A stretch of DNA of 64,000 bases from Cristatella mucedo (GCA_009760855.2 WPIO01000028.1:1798001-1862000), one strand, 5' to 3'. Counted from the first letter of the stretch, positions 34,269 through 45,985 are shown. A program made the numbers and translations. The notes: generated by a model from the letters alone, not told the origin.

Positions 34269-34445
34269 ATGCTGAAAGAGACGGAATGCGGCAGCGATGA
34301 AGCTCACCCTCAGGAGAGTTACGTAACCGCAAGTCTATTCGACAGCCTTGGTGGGTTGCCGAGTTCCAGCTTTAGCGATTTTGACGCTCGGACGGAGCCA
34401 CCGCCGCAGCTGCCTGCAGTGGTCTCCGTGGTCTCGAGTGCTTAG
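34269..34445 (+). CDS. Small Ser/Asp/Pro-rich open frame, unrecognised
   Basis: 58 codons from an ATG to TAG: MLKETECGSDEAHPQESY, then LFDSLGGLPSSSFSDFDART. It has a strongly biased acidic/serine composition. Two CACGTG boxes (34,243 and 34,258) lie directly before it. It may be a last exon or chance; no splice partner was identified. Confidence 0.25.
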   Translation: MLKETECGSDEAHPQESYVTASLFDSLGGLPSSSFSDFDARTEPPPQLPAVVSVVSSA

Positions 34446-35606
34446 TTCTTGCTCGGGTCAAAGCCTCGAGCAAAACTCGCTGAATGTTAAAAGACTTGGA
34501 CATTTGTGTCCTATAGCCACAGGTCAAACCCTACTATAAACCAGGTTACTTTAATAGTTCGTACGTTAGCTAACTAGTCCGTTCACGACATCGAGTTCTA
34601 CATGGTTTTTTCCAATTCTCTCCAGCAACGACGCACCTTGAGACCTAGTAAGACACAGAAGCAGCAGACAATGTCCCGCGAATTTTCATGCGCCAAAGGC
34701 TAGTTAATTAGGACACAAAACCCGGTTCCAAACCATTGTAATTAAGAACCATGAATAAGATCCCATCCGCCATAACCTGGCACTAGCAGAATGCCGGTGT
34801 GTCAGCTATAAGCATGCACAAGGGAATCATGTTCAGTCCAACACTGCAGCTTGATATTGGGGACTTGTTTTCTGTTCCGGTCACACTAGCCAAAATAAGC
34901 ACACGTCTAAGGAGTCTCAACTATCGCACAGAGTGCGCCCCCTGACGGGCGGGACTCTGGATGTTTTCAATGAAAATTATCGTAGGCACGAATTACTGAA
35001 AGGCACAGCTTGCCGATAACGCGGTGACTTAGCGTGACTCTCTTCGGGCCATGCAAAAAATCTGCTCGCGCCCACTTATGTTTTCACTGATACCCTGGCA
35101 TTTGTATTTCCTTGTCCGTTGGATTTTTTATTTGTCAGCCTCACGAGCTAGGAAATTTTAGATTTATCCCATTAATAGTTACAAGTCGTTCTTATAGTGA
35201 CCTTCCAGGCGCAGTAAAGGACACTGCTCATTGCATTCTGTAGCACACACTCAAAAGTTTGCATTCCTGAAACTTGATAAATATCGTAAGATTGCGAGTA
35301 ACCTTGCACACGTTTTTTTAGTTGCATTCTTCAAGCACTGGCTGCGCCGCATTTTTCTACTTATTATCGCAAAGCGAGATATACAGGTAAGCTCTTATCA
35401 TGTAGCGGAATACGCGGGCAACATCTTACCGCAGAGCGAGATACGCAGCTAGTGTATTATCATAGAGCGAGACGCATAGGCAATATATCTTACATGAACT
35501 TGCGGCAGCCAGATGAGGCCGATGACGAGGTGGCGTACACGGGTAACAAGGAGAAGAAGATGGAGGACGACGAGGAACAGGCTGAAGCAGAGAGGAAAAG
35601 AGGAAA
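34446..35606. other. Spacer upstream of peptide gene A
   Basis: 34,555-34,610 is similar to 48,600-48,655 (CGTACGTTAGCTAACTAGTC against CGTAAGTTAGCTAGTCCGTC), which places it in the tandem duplication. No gene. Confidence 0.4.
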
Positions 35607-35993
35607 GTTAAATGGCTGTGAATAATGGCAGACTCTAGATTCCCAGCCAGTACATTTCTTGAATAAATTCAAATCAAGAAACAGAATAAACAACAAAATT
35701 TTGAACCTGAACTTCCCTTAACGAGGGAATGAGCTGGAGTCCGAACGTGTCAGGTCGAACGTGCCGAGCCCGACGAATTACTTCGGCTCGGAAGCGGATG
35801 CTGTCCTGCCATGCATGTAATCGGTCACTGCTGGCAGACAGTAATCTCCGGCAAGCTCTAGATGTTCTTATAATTGGAGGGCAGGTTGACCAATGGGAAT
35901 GCCTAAGGATGCCACGGCCGTGCCGAAGGTGGTTGCATTTAAGATTTAAGCTTCCACGTATGATGTCAGTCGAGAAGCAACTAGAGTGCGACC
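35607..35993 (+). promoter_or_regulatory. Promoter and 5' flank of peptide gene A
   Basis: Mostly near-identical to 49,179-49,564 upstream of copy B, apart from a more variable stretch at about 35,795-35,875. A CCAAT box is at 35,890, a TATA-like CATTTAAGA at 35,937-35,945 and an initiator TCAGTC at 35,966, about 30 bp downstream of the TATA-like box. This implies a 5' UTR of only about 25 nt. Further up there is a direct repeat CGAACGTG (35,742 and 35,756), followed by an inverted repeat CCGAGCC/GGCTCGG (35,764-35,791) and TTCCCT/AGGGAA (35,713-35,729). Their preservation in both copies suggests regulatory use, which is inference. Confidence 0.6.
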
Positions 35994-37440
35994 ATGTCTA
36001 CGAAGCTGATCGTCCTGTGCGTTGCCTGTATCATATGCGTCACATCTGTCCTCTGTGAAAACCCGTTCGTGCGACTATCTGAAGGTGAGACATTCTCTTG
36101 CTGCTATTTTCAGATGCCTTCAAGCTTAGTGGATGTACGTAGAGCTCGACTTTTCTCCTCCTAGGGATCGCTCAGGTGCCAGCTGTTGACCGACTTTGGG
36201 ATGCATCGTCGCCTGCGGCACCGCCGACACCTCTAAAGAGAAGATGCGCACGCGTGTGCATACTATCTATCTGTCCAAACGGCGAACCGAGGGATCCGTG
36301 CACTTGCCGTTGCAAAAAGATATGTGCTGACGCATGCATACAGTCACTCTGTCCATGTGGTGTACCGAGGGATCCGTGCACTTGCGGGTGCCCGCCTGGA
36401 TGTGAAGGTATTATTCATATGTACCTGTATATTGGACCGTTCCGAGCAGACTTCAGTCAAGCGGCGATTAAAACAGTGCTCAGAGCCAGTGGCTGCACTG
36501 CTGGCTTGTTCATATTTCTCCCACTTGACTGTGAATTTTTATAGATTGAGGCATTACCCTTCATGGTAGCTATAAGCTCTAAAATAGCTGCTACCATTTC
36601 TCAGTGCTATGGAAAGTGTTCAAACCACGCTTTGTAGCGAGTGGATGGATTCTTTAATCAAATTATCCTTAGGAAAGGCTGAGCAAGTTTGAAGGGCGAC
36701 TGGAGTGGTAAGGGCTTAGCAGTGCATGAGTCAGGCTGTAGCAGTCGGTTCAGGCTCCCGCATCTGAAGTTGCAGACACCGAAACAGCTCTCCGTTTGGC
36801 GATATTACTTCCCCCATTAGACCGCACATATAGCGCGTTAGCTCCTACCGGGTAGACAGAGGAGGCCCCCTTGGGGGGGGGCATACAAGTCCATAAGATC
36901 GGCCTAGCAGGTGAATTCTAGTTATTTATCAGGAGTGCTGCTACTGGCCAGTGATTAGGCATCCGGTTCCTTCTTATAAGGTATTGCTCCAACAGCATAT
37001 CCGACAGCTGTCTCGATATTGTCTACCTCGTAATAAGTAGTTTTGAGGCAGCGGTCCGGGTCACGCAGCTATTTCTAACCACGACTATCCAATCAAATGT
37101 ACGCATTATTTGTACGTGCATGATTTCAGGCTAGCAATATTATAAAGCAGTCTGCTTCGCCTGTGGGCATTTTACCAAGTCTGCTACTACTCATGAACGC
37201 CTTACCAAGGACGAGGTCGGGCATCTCCTAACACACTTCAGGGTAGAAAAAAGGCGTGGTAGATTATTTTACAATATACAGTTACGTGAACAATGAGCTG
37301 TCTGACTAGCATTTAATATTGATATTTTGGCGCTATAAAGTGATTACGAAATTGCTTCTGTTCTGCGTTTTATGAAGTCTCTCTAAACGCTTGCTTTCAT
37401 TTTAGACTTAAAGGAAAAACGGAACGAGTTAGAAGTTTGA
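35994..37440 (+). CDS. Secreted antistasin-like cysteine-rich peptide, copy A (three exons)
   Basis: Exons 35,994-36,084, 36,165-36,407 and 37,406-37,440 join in frame with two phase-1 introns (GTGAGA...CTCCTAG; GTATTA...CATTTTAG) to 122 codons; AATAAA lies at 37,489. Residues 1-21 are a typical secretory leader (STKLIVLCVACIICVTSV). A Pro/Ala spacer ends in the dibasic site KRR (55-57), then two modules follow: C58-C80 and C84-C106, each C-x3-C-x4-C-P-(N/C)-G-x3-RDPCTC-x-C. Module 2 has two extra cysteines, C95 and C110. The order vMC..C.nG and the closing C.C resemble antistasin domains, protease inhibitors of leeches, Hydra and molluscs, but each module is shorter near its end. Export and maturation at KRR are likely; the target is unknown. 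The third exon is supported by the homologous site in copy B; without it exon 2 would read on to 36,544. Confidence 0.8.
36408..37405 (+). other. Intron 2 of peptide gene A
   Basis: Similarity to copy B drops sharply at the exon 2 donor: near-identical before it, diverged with indels after it. No further cysteine-module exon was found inside. Confidence 0.6.
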
Positions 37441-37488
37441 AATCTCGGAAGAGAAATTTTCGCAATTGAAAATGCTTTCCTGGATAAG

Positions 37489-37494
37489 AATAAA
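37489..37494 (+). terminator. Poly(A) signal of gene A
   Basis: AATAAA about 50 bp after the stop; the same signal occupies the homologous place in copy B (51,903). Confidence 0.65.
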
Positions 37495-38217
37495 TGATCA
37501 TGGCAGTGCAAGGTCGTGTATCTTTACGATTGGCGCAGATGTATCCGAACAATGTTATCCTTTATTGTTTTATTCCTAGCATGGCGACATTGGGTATCCA
37601 TGCAAGTTCTGCTTAGAGCAGCTCACCAAGTATTCCAGCCATTAAACTTCTTAGGATTTCAGGTAACTCATAAATGAACTAACTTCTTATAGGTGGATTT
37701 GTCCCACATACTCTTTAAATTTCTAAAGATACCCAACAGCAAATTTCATTTGCTTTGATGAAAAATTTTATTGAAGATTCTGAGAAGCTTTCGTTGGCAT
37801 CGATGCCAATGCTATGTATCTCGCACTCTTGAAGAAAACAAAATCACTAACCCTACGTAACAAAAAATCTCAGCGAGATTCACTAACTTGAGCCCGCCTG
37901 TTTCCTAACTCACCGTTGAATTCCAAATTAGCTTTTAAGTGCACACTTTTAGAGTGGCTTCGCAGTGCAGCAAAGTTTGAGCAGAAACGATATGATCGTT
38001 TCTTCATTTCTAGTTGCAAAGGTACGACTCGAAGTCGTACCCAGAATGTTTGACCTTAAGCCACACTAAAAGTTGAATATGAAAAACTATCTCAAAAAAT
38101 TTTTTAACACCGCAAAAAATATTTCGCTAGTAATATTTGTCTTAAAGACATTAAATCATAACATTTTTTCACATTTTTAGCTGTATAAGTTATTTATGAA
38201 GCACTTCTGAAAAGTGC
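37495..38217. other. Duplicated non-coding DNA, unit A
   Basis: Aligns in patches with the unit B region up to 53,712 (GCGAGATTCACTAACTT, TTTAGCTGT, TATTTATGAAGCACTT). No gene. A short hairpin TACGACT/AGTCGTA lies near 38,025. Confidence 0.5.
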
Positions 38218-38229
38218 TGAAGTATGGTC

Positions 38230-38509
38230 TATATCTATGTCTATTTATCTCCGACTTTAACTCCATAAAACCACAAAGACTATATGGATGTTAACTTGGA
38301 GAGTTTTATAAAGTGAACTAACAGCCTTAGCGGCTTTCAGTTCGCATTCGATAGCCAAAAGACGTCATCTCGAGCAACATAGAGAAAGGGAGAACAATAG
38401 CTGAGTCAGGAAAGCAGTTGACATAGTAAGTAACTTGAACGTAGCAGCTCAGGATGGGTGGAAAGGATGTGCCATAGTCGGCAGCAAAAGAGCAGCTGTC
38501 GCTGCGTAA
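38230..38509 (-). repeat. Interspersed repeat R1, copy 3
   Basis: Minus-strand match to R1 (CTGCGTAA end, CATAGTCGGCA, GCCTTAGCGGCTTTC, ATCTCCGAC). More diverged than the other two. It starts the transposon-filled insertion block of unit A. Confidence 0.65.
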
Positions 38510-38679
38510 AAATAGTGGAGGTGAGTTACACAGTTTAATACCTGCAGAGCAAAGGCTTCTGCAGCCAGTGGTCTGTAAGCTGAGAAATGCTAATTTATTA
38601 CCAATTCATGACCTGAGCTCATGAAAAGGCAAAGACTGGTACAGGAGTTCACGTAGATATGTAGGAGCCAATGAAATAA

Positions 38680-40070
38680 TAACAATAATAATAGGGATTT
38701 CGATACAGTACCCTCTGAAAACTTAATCTCTTTCTAAGCACTTTAAATTTTCTGCAAAGAAAGTACAATCAAAATGTTAGTGGCAGCATGCTCAATAAAC
38801 AGCAAAAATAACATGGTTAGGGGTGCCATGCACAGGGTAAGCATGCAAGTATGGTTGGTGGCAGCATGCACTGTGTCAGCACGCAAAATCACTTAAACGA
38901 GGACTCACATGTAAGCACTAAATGCTGGTATAAATAGATGCTTTATTAGTTTTTAATAAATGTGGTCAAATCAGGAGACGTCGTGATGGAAGTCGGACGT
39001 GAGTTCCATGCTTTGGGAGCATGCGAACTAAAGGCACGGTCCCCAAAGAATGGGAGTTTCGTAAGAGGTATAAGTAAACGATTATATTCCAAAAAGCTGA
39101 GCTGGTTGTAGGATGCTTCGGCCGGTAAGGAAGTCAATCTGATTAATGAGCTGTAGCCAGCGAATGAAGAGACCTAAAAGTGAGTGACGAAACCTTGAAC
39201 TCGATGAGTTTCTTGACTGGGAGCCAGTACAGGCTGGCGAGAAGTGGTGTGATGTGGCAACTGCGACTCTCACGACAGATAAGCCTAGCTGCAGAGCTTT
39301 GCACCAGCTGTAAGTGTTTGATTGCACACACCGGTTGACCAGCTAGAATTGAGTTACAAGTCAAGGCTTGGATGTCACAAATGCACGTACCAACTTAGAT
39401 GTGATATCCCTCTCTAAACAAACCCGAATTTAACTAATGTTATGTAGCTGAAACTAGGCTGATTTGGCTGTGGAGCTGATGTGGTCGTCTAACGAAAGAT
39501 CCTTTTGGAAAATGACACCCACATTTTGTGAAGATTTAATAGGAAATATGCTAGCAGAGCAGATTGTGAGCGTTGACCTTTCCAATATCTGAATCGCACT
39601 GGGCTAGCCCTTAACTAGTAAGTCTGTTTTATCAGCATTCCATTCAAGAAAGTTTGCTATCATCCACGTGTGAATGTCATCAATGCATGCGACAGGGGAG
39701 TTGAGATAATTTCACGTGCTGAAGGACTGGAGGGAATTAAAGTAAAGGTACACCTATCTGTAATCTGCATTGAAGTAAAAACCTAGCTCGTGCGTGGCAA
39801 TCACATCAGCTAGAGAGGGAGGGCATATATCCTGAAAAGAACGGGACCAAGCATAGAGCCGTGAGGCACGCAGTATTTCAGAAGCGTCTGGAATGATCTT
39901 TGTGCATTTACATCAATACTCTGTAGTCTTACATTGAGATGGTACCCGAATCAGTGCAATGCAAGCCAGTGATGTGCAGGCAAAATGTAAGGAGCTCTGG
40001 AAGGACTTATTGATCGATAGTATCAAAAGCTGCCTAAAGACATATTAAAACAAGCAGATATACTCTACCT
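38680..40070 (-). mobile_element. L2-B LINE fragment, long but decayed
   Basis: The minus strand runs from the (ATT)n tail (38,685) through the C-terminal region (AIKHLQLVQSSAARLICRES, LYWLPVKKLIEFKVSSLTF at 39,143-39,364) up to the motif A area (AGTATCAAAAGCTGCCTAAA at about 40,020). It carries many stops and frameshifts. Confidence 0.85.
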
Positions 40071-40612
40071 GAATAATAATAATAATAGTGTACTTGATAA
40101 AGCGACCTCAGAGAACTCAATCTCTTCTAGGCGCTTTACATTTGCTGCAAAGGGAAACGCGATTGAATCGTGAGCATTATCATGCTTGATAAACAGCATG
40201 AACAACGTGGTTAGGGGTGACATGCACCGGGTCAGCATGCAAATGTGGTTAGTGGCAGCATGCACAGTGTCAGCACGAATAAGCACACGAAGGACGAATC
40301 ACAGGGACCCACTAAATGCTGTCCTAAATAGGTGTGTTTTTAAGTTCCTTTTAAATGTTGTCAAGTCAGGGGATGTTCTGACGCAAGTTGGGAGGGAGTT
40401 CCAGGCTTTGGGAGCATACGAACTAAATGCACGGTCTCCAAAGGATTTCAGGCGTTTACGAGGTAGTGGTAAGCTGTTGGATTCCGAAAAGCGGGTGGTA
40501 CGATGCTTGGCCTGGTGGGGGAGCCAAAGAATGAAGTGACCTAAAAGTGAGCGACAAAACCTCGAAGTCAATCCGTTGCTTGACTGGTAGCCAGTGCAGG
40601 TCGGCGAGAAGT
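40071..40612 (-). mobile_element. L2-B LINE 3' fragment
   Basis: The tail (AATAATAATAATAG, hairpin) abuts the 5' end of the previous fragment. The coding remnant keeps [20 protein letters not shown] and [18 protein letters not shown]. Truncated at GCGAGAAGT (40,612). Confidence 0.88.
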
Positions 40613-41516
40613 ATCTACATTCTTAACGCTGTATCGTCTAAACATTTTATAGAATTAATCAAAAGTGTTAATTTTTACTGAAATTGGCATATTAAAAGAT
40701 AAACTACTTGTAAATGCAATCACAAATTTTGGTGGTTGTGAGATGACTTAATATGGTCATTAAAGTTATTATGTAAGACCTTTTAAAACCGGAATTAGTA
40801 CATCGACCTCAACAATATAATCTTCTTTGAAAAATAACCGAGCCGGAACTGCGGTTTTCTGGTGAACTCTGAGAATATAAACTACTCAGCACTAAACGGA
40901 CCCTCGGAAAATAAATTTGGAAAATGTTAAAACGTTAAGTTTTCCCAAAAACGACATGTCCCTCTAGATCAAACGTCCTACTGGTAGTATAACAAGATCA
41001 TAAAAGCATAAACCCTATCGGCCGGGGCCTAGTCCCACCGCTTACCCACCCGCCCATAGTAACCGGCTGCAAACGGAATTCTAAGACCCACTCGCTATTT
41101 AATAGGCATGAACATGTTTACATTGATATTTTTTACATCGGATCAAACCGAAAGGGACTGTCGCGGCCAGTAGACTACCATTAGGGATAATGTAGTGAGA
41201 ATTTACTGCTTCTGGAGCCGCCGTAACTAAGGAGTCCATTACCTAGGCACTTCATGAATTCTGGGACAGCTTATCCGGTTGTAGCAGCCAAAGCGCACGA
41301 GGCGACTGCCGTGAGTGCTGCCTTGCTCTGCGGCCGGTCAGCGTGGTGACTTGGATTGAACAAGTTTGCCGTTTACTGGAAGTCAGTCTGAAAATGTTGA
41401 TTCATTTCTATTCAAGGAAATTGAGGTGATTTCACGTTTATCATTTATTTGGTTTATAGTTGGATATTTGTATTGGCGAATGCGGGTGAGCCTCCCGGCT
41501 GTAGCGTGATTTGACA
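40613..41516. other. Unassigned DNA between L2 insertions
   Basis: No gene or repeat recognised. It is absent from unit B, so it arrived with, or lies within, the insertion block. Confidence 0.35.
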
Positions 41517-42345
41517 TAATAATAATAATAATAATAATAATATTGCACTTGATAAAGCGCCCTCAGAGAACTTAATCTCTTTCTAGGCGCTTTACATTTG
41601 CTGCAAAGTGATATGCAATAGAATAGTAAGTAAAATCATGCTTGAAAAACAAGCAAAATGAATAATATGGTTAGGGGTGACATGCACAGGGTCAGCATGC
41701 AAATGTGGTTAGTGGCAGCATGCACAGTGTCAGCACGCATAAGCACATCAAGGACGAATCACAGGGACCCACTAAATGCTGTCCTAAATAGGTGTGTTTT
41801 TAAGTTTCTTTTAAATGTGGTCAGGTCAGGGGATGTTCTGACGCAGGTCGGGAGGGAGTTCCAGGCTTTGGGAGCATGTGAACTAAACGCACGGTCTCCA
41901 AAGGATTTAAGGTTTATACAAGGTATTTGTAGACTGTTGGATTCCGAAAAGCGAGTGGTACGATGCTTGGCCTGATGGGGTAGTATATCTGAAAGATAGG
42001 CTGGAGCCATAGAATGAAGAGACCTAAAAGTGAGCGACAAAACCTTGAAGTCAATCCGTTGCCTCACTGGTAGCCAGTGCAAGTCGGCGAGAAGTGGAGT
42101 AATGTGGCAACTGCGACGCTCACGACAGACAAGCCTAGCTGCAGAGTTTTGCACCAACTGCAATCGCCTGATCGCACATGCTGGTAGGCCAGTAAGCAGT
42201 GAGTTGCAGAAGTCGAGACGGGATGTCACGAATGCATGGACCAACTTGGACGTGGTATCCTTATCTAAACATGCCCGAATTTTAGCAATGTTATGAAGCT
42301 GAAAATAGGCAGATTTGACTGTGGAGCTGATGTGGTCGTCTAACG
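41517..42345 (-). mobile_element. L2-B LINE, young-looking 3' fragment
   Basis: A (ATT)n tail of about nine units, the hairpin, the 3' UTR and a 161-codon intact C-terminal frame (41,759-42,244) ending AFSGSL. The 5' truncation is at GGTCGTCTAACG (42,345). Confidence 0.9.
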
Positions 42346-42571
42346 GCCTGCGATGAGATCGATCGTGGTTATGTTCTGCTTACGTTATATAAAGGTCTTG
42401 TTAGGTTGACCTATTCCTAAGATCCATATTAAGACTCTGGAATATATGATTGTATCTACCCATCCCAGCCTTCTCGCGTGCATATTGGACCTAAGTAGAT
42501 AAGACTTATTTTGATCAAAGCTGGCTGTGTCTACTACTTGAACCTACATTCTTAAGTAGGGCGTTATAAAC

Positions 42572-43010
42572 CGTGAGGGAACATGACTCTGCAGCCTGCG
42601 AGCACTGGGAGGAGACCGTACGAGGGTTCAGAGTGCCTAAGCAGCCGCAGGCTCTTAAGCGCTAGAAGGGTAGAAAGGCAGACGATAACTCGGTGGATAA
42701 CTCAGCAGTCCTGCCCAAATGCATGCATTGGCGGTGCATCTGTGGGGACATCCACCTACCACAAACTGCCGCCAGCTGTCGGGCGTGTTGGGAACGAACA
42801 ATGGCTCGACAGTGCAAAAACAACGCATACGTGGAATATAAAGGCTGCCGAAGGAATACGAGGGAGGGCTAGATCTCTCGACCCCGGCAGCCTTCTAGAG
42901 TGAGTAGGCTGGGCTTGGCCGGCGTGGTTTGGAATAAAGTGTTTGGTGTTGGGAGCCAGCAGGCTCGTTCGGTCACTCTACCCAGCCCAACGACAGGTCG
43001 TGCGGAGGGC
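42572..43010 (+). mobile_element. LTR-like repeat R2, copy 1
   Basis: Starts CGTGAGGGAACATGACTC and includes ACTCAGCAGTCCTGCCCAAA and AATAAA (42,932) before a GT-rich end. Its first 240 bp recur in reverse at 50,700-50,913, where the start reads TGTGAGAGAATATGACTC. The layout suggests a solo LTR; unproven. Confidence 0.5.
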
Positions 43011-43800
43011 TGTCACATACACCCGTAGCAATGCCGATTCTTCTGAGGAGTGGTTAGTTCTACAGCCAGACTTGAACTTGGAGGCAAGGTTTGAAAATTC
43101 AATATATGAGTCTAGCTGGTCTGCATCGACTCGTTCCAGCGTCTTTGATAGAAACGGCTGAAAGGAGACTGGGCGGAAGTTGCTCAAGTTCTCTTGGACT
43201 AGTGTTGCATTAGAGTAGTGCCTGACTATTGCCTTTTTTAGGTGCTGAGACATGACCTGAGGCTAATGATATGTTTATGATGTTAGTTATAAATGACAGC
43301 GGCAGATCTATGCATCATAAAAGCAGGAAAGTGGGAATAATGTCCGAATGAATAGTTATCTGATTTGATTGGTATATGAACTTTAGGACGAAGTCACTGG
43401 TGACCTTGAATATAGGCATTGAGCTGCTGCATGGAATTGAGGGACATGATTTCGGGAAGGTTGACTAGTCCTCGTATGCCTGTCGGTAGACAGTTGGTCA
43501 TGATCTTTTTTTTTTCAAGCTTAAGCTTAGTAGACTTAGCTAGTTTATAATCTGTGGTAAATCAAAGGCCGTCTGGGCGAGGGTGCACAGTGTGCTTAGA
43601 GGTAGAAACTCATTTATCACGTCAGCTAGCCTCGTGTTTTAGCTACCAATCTGCATGGCGGAAGTGGGAGTGAGCAGTAGAGGCAAAGCAGATATTCACG
43701 CACGAATAACATCGATGCCAAGGCTCTTGAGGTTTCGTGATTCACAGGTGATTTAACAAGAAGACGAGGAGGAGGGCACACATTGTAGACTGAAAGAGCC
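42955..43800 (-). mobile_element. L2-B LINE internal fragment (endonuclease end to RT start)
   Basis: The minus strand encodes ENLSNFRPVSFQPFLSKTLE and RTNHSSEESALLRVY (43,250-42,978). Further 5' it matches 11,790-11,960 of the long copy. The 3' half is missing, so it is not a simple 5'-truncated insertion. The boundary with repeat R2 overlaps by some tens of bases. Confidence 0.8.
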
Positions 43801-44680
43801 AAGCCTTACCGGGCTTTGTAGGTCAGCATAAGAACCTTGCTCTGCATCCGCAGATCAAACGGCAGCCATCCTAGATCTTTCAGTGGATACAAATGGTCAA
43901 ATCTCTGGGATAACTAAACTAGCCTTGCAGCCATATTCATTGCCAGCTTCTGAGGTGTAGTGACTTTTCACTAGCTCAGCCAAAACGGAGTTGTGAAAAT
44001 CTAGCTAAGACAGAACGAAGGAACTAACATAGTTACATTTTTTTGCAAGCCACATCAGAACACAGTTCCTAATCTCATATAAGAAACGGACGTAGTGGAG
44101 AGCCGTGTAAGCAGTCTTCTTGACGATGCTTTAAAAATATAGGCAGCTGTCGAAGACGACACATAAATTTGGAGCAAATGGTAATGGTCGTAGAACCACA
44201 TCACCTACTTGAATTGCGAAGCCTTTTAGTCCAGCCACACGCTCGGGCAGTCCGATGAGCAGCATTCCTTTTGATCGTCGTTTAGTGTAAGGAAATTTTC
44301 CGACCTCCATGATCGAACGTCTGCAAGGCAAGCATTCAGTTTATCAGTCGTTGCAGCATATTCTGATGGGTTAAATGAGAAATACAGCTGCGTTTCGTCA
44401 GCATAAAAATGATATCCTATACCACGGGCCTGAATCACTTTTTTTCCGGATGTTGAGTATAAGCGGACAACAGAAAATGACCGAAGACAAACTTTGGGGG
44501 ACTCCACAGGTGACTGGTCTGGTGGATGAGACCTGACCCCCACACGGCAGGCAATGACCACGATCAAACAAGTACGATTTAAACCACGTCAGTGCCTTGT
44601 CTTTCAGACCGATCGCTGTTCTCAATCGTTGAAGTGTGACATGGCTGTGACTGAGTAGCTCTAAGCCCATGACAGATATT
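43801..44680 (-). mobile_element. L2 family A LINE fragment
   Basis: The minus strand encodes KALTWFKSYL, CGVPQ, GIGYHFYADETQLYFSF and LNACLADVRSW, and further 3' LDFHNSVLAELV and DLGWLPFDLR. It matches the element at 1-2330, not family B. The motif C box reads FYADE, so the second catalytic aspartate is lost, and there are several frame breaks. Confidence 0.82.
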
Positions 44681-45985
44681 TTCTCAAAATTTGATAATTT
44701 TACGAATCATTTAGAAGTGCGACCTTAATTAGCACTATTGGTATGTCGATATAGCATTGGCAAAATAGCAGTTAAGGATTTCGAATTTCTTTGCCATCGG
44801 TAGTCCTATGAAAGGTGGCTATCATCTGTCATTTCTTTGTGCAATAATTTTTAATTAAAACATTAGTCTTAAAGCTTGCCAATCGTACTTCATGAATGGA
44901 AAGTCTAGAATAAATGTCAGATGAAGCTGAAAAAGTCTACTTTCCCAGTTTCTATACTACTGGAATATAATGAGTGGCACTACAAAATACAGAGTGGCCT
45001 AGTCACGTCCACTCACCTTATCCTGAAGTACTATAAAACGTTGCGAATCAGTCGCACGGGGGAATTCTAACGACACTAATTTTGCCGACAGACTCCGTCA
45101 CTTACGAGTTGACGATACTTGTATCACAGTGATCAATTGTATGTTGCTCCTAAACAGCGAAATATGAGAGCAATCTTTCCGTAAGTATCAGACAGAGAGA
45201 CTGGACAGAACAAGCACAACGCGCCGTCCCGTAGTTGGCTTCAGTGTGAGAATCTATAGGTCTGCTTTCTACGTCCCTCTCAAAGTAAATTCCTTATCTT
45301 AAACTGCATCCCCAACCTAGCACCGACAAGCATTCACGATGAGCCGACTGAGCGCAGAAGACAATTAGCATGATGATCAGCACGATGATCAGCATGGGGC
45401 CGCTTTTGCGCTACATTAAACATGTCTATACAGCCAATATAATCGTAAATAGTTTCCGTTGGATTGGCGCTCTCGGATGGCATAGCTCCAGCGTAATACG
45501 TACGCTTTTAAATTAAATTCCGTCGAAGTAACAGCAAGTCAGCAGTAAGTCACTGCTGGAACATATCTGAAACTGCAGTGAACCAATATCATAGATTAAA
45601 TGGAATTCTTATGCAAATATCTGGGACACTGCAAGTAAGCTTAGCTGCATTTTAGCAAAGCCGTTTACAGCCGATATATAGATATCCACTACTCAGGTAG
45701 AACTTTCTATTATTAAGTGTATCTTTCACGTTGTACTGGATCAGAGCCTCAAGTAACATCGGCTTCGTTTTTTAAATAAATCTCGCTTCTAAGTTATGCC
45801 TATCCCGAAACAAAGAAATTGGTAGTGTCAAGACTCTTAATATTGTAGAATATATGCGATGCAGTACAAACGGAACTAGACAAATTAATAAGAATTAAGC
45901 TAAAGTTTCAAATCTGTGTAACTGGTTTATTGCAGTGAGAAAGAAAGTCTATAAAAATACTTAAACACATGTTCATTAAGCACAA
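44681..45985. other. Duplicated non-coding DNA, unit A, 3' part
   Basis: Collinear with about 53,740-54,920 (CAGTAAGTCACTGCTGG, TGTGTAACTGGTTTAT, GTAGAATATATGC). No gene or open frame conserved in both copies. Confidence 0.55.

Noticed and set aside
36176-36544. Uninterrupted 122-codon frame through exon 2 of gene A into the following sequence
   Set aside because: Copy B diverges with indels exactly from the donor GT, and a homologous acceptor plus AATAAA exists downstream in both copies, so splicing is more likely.
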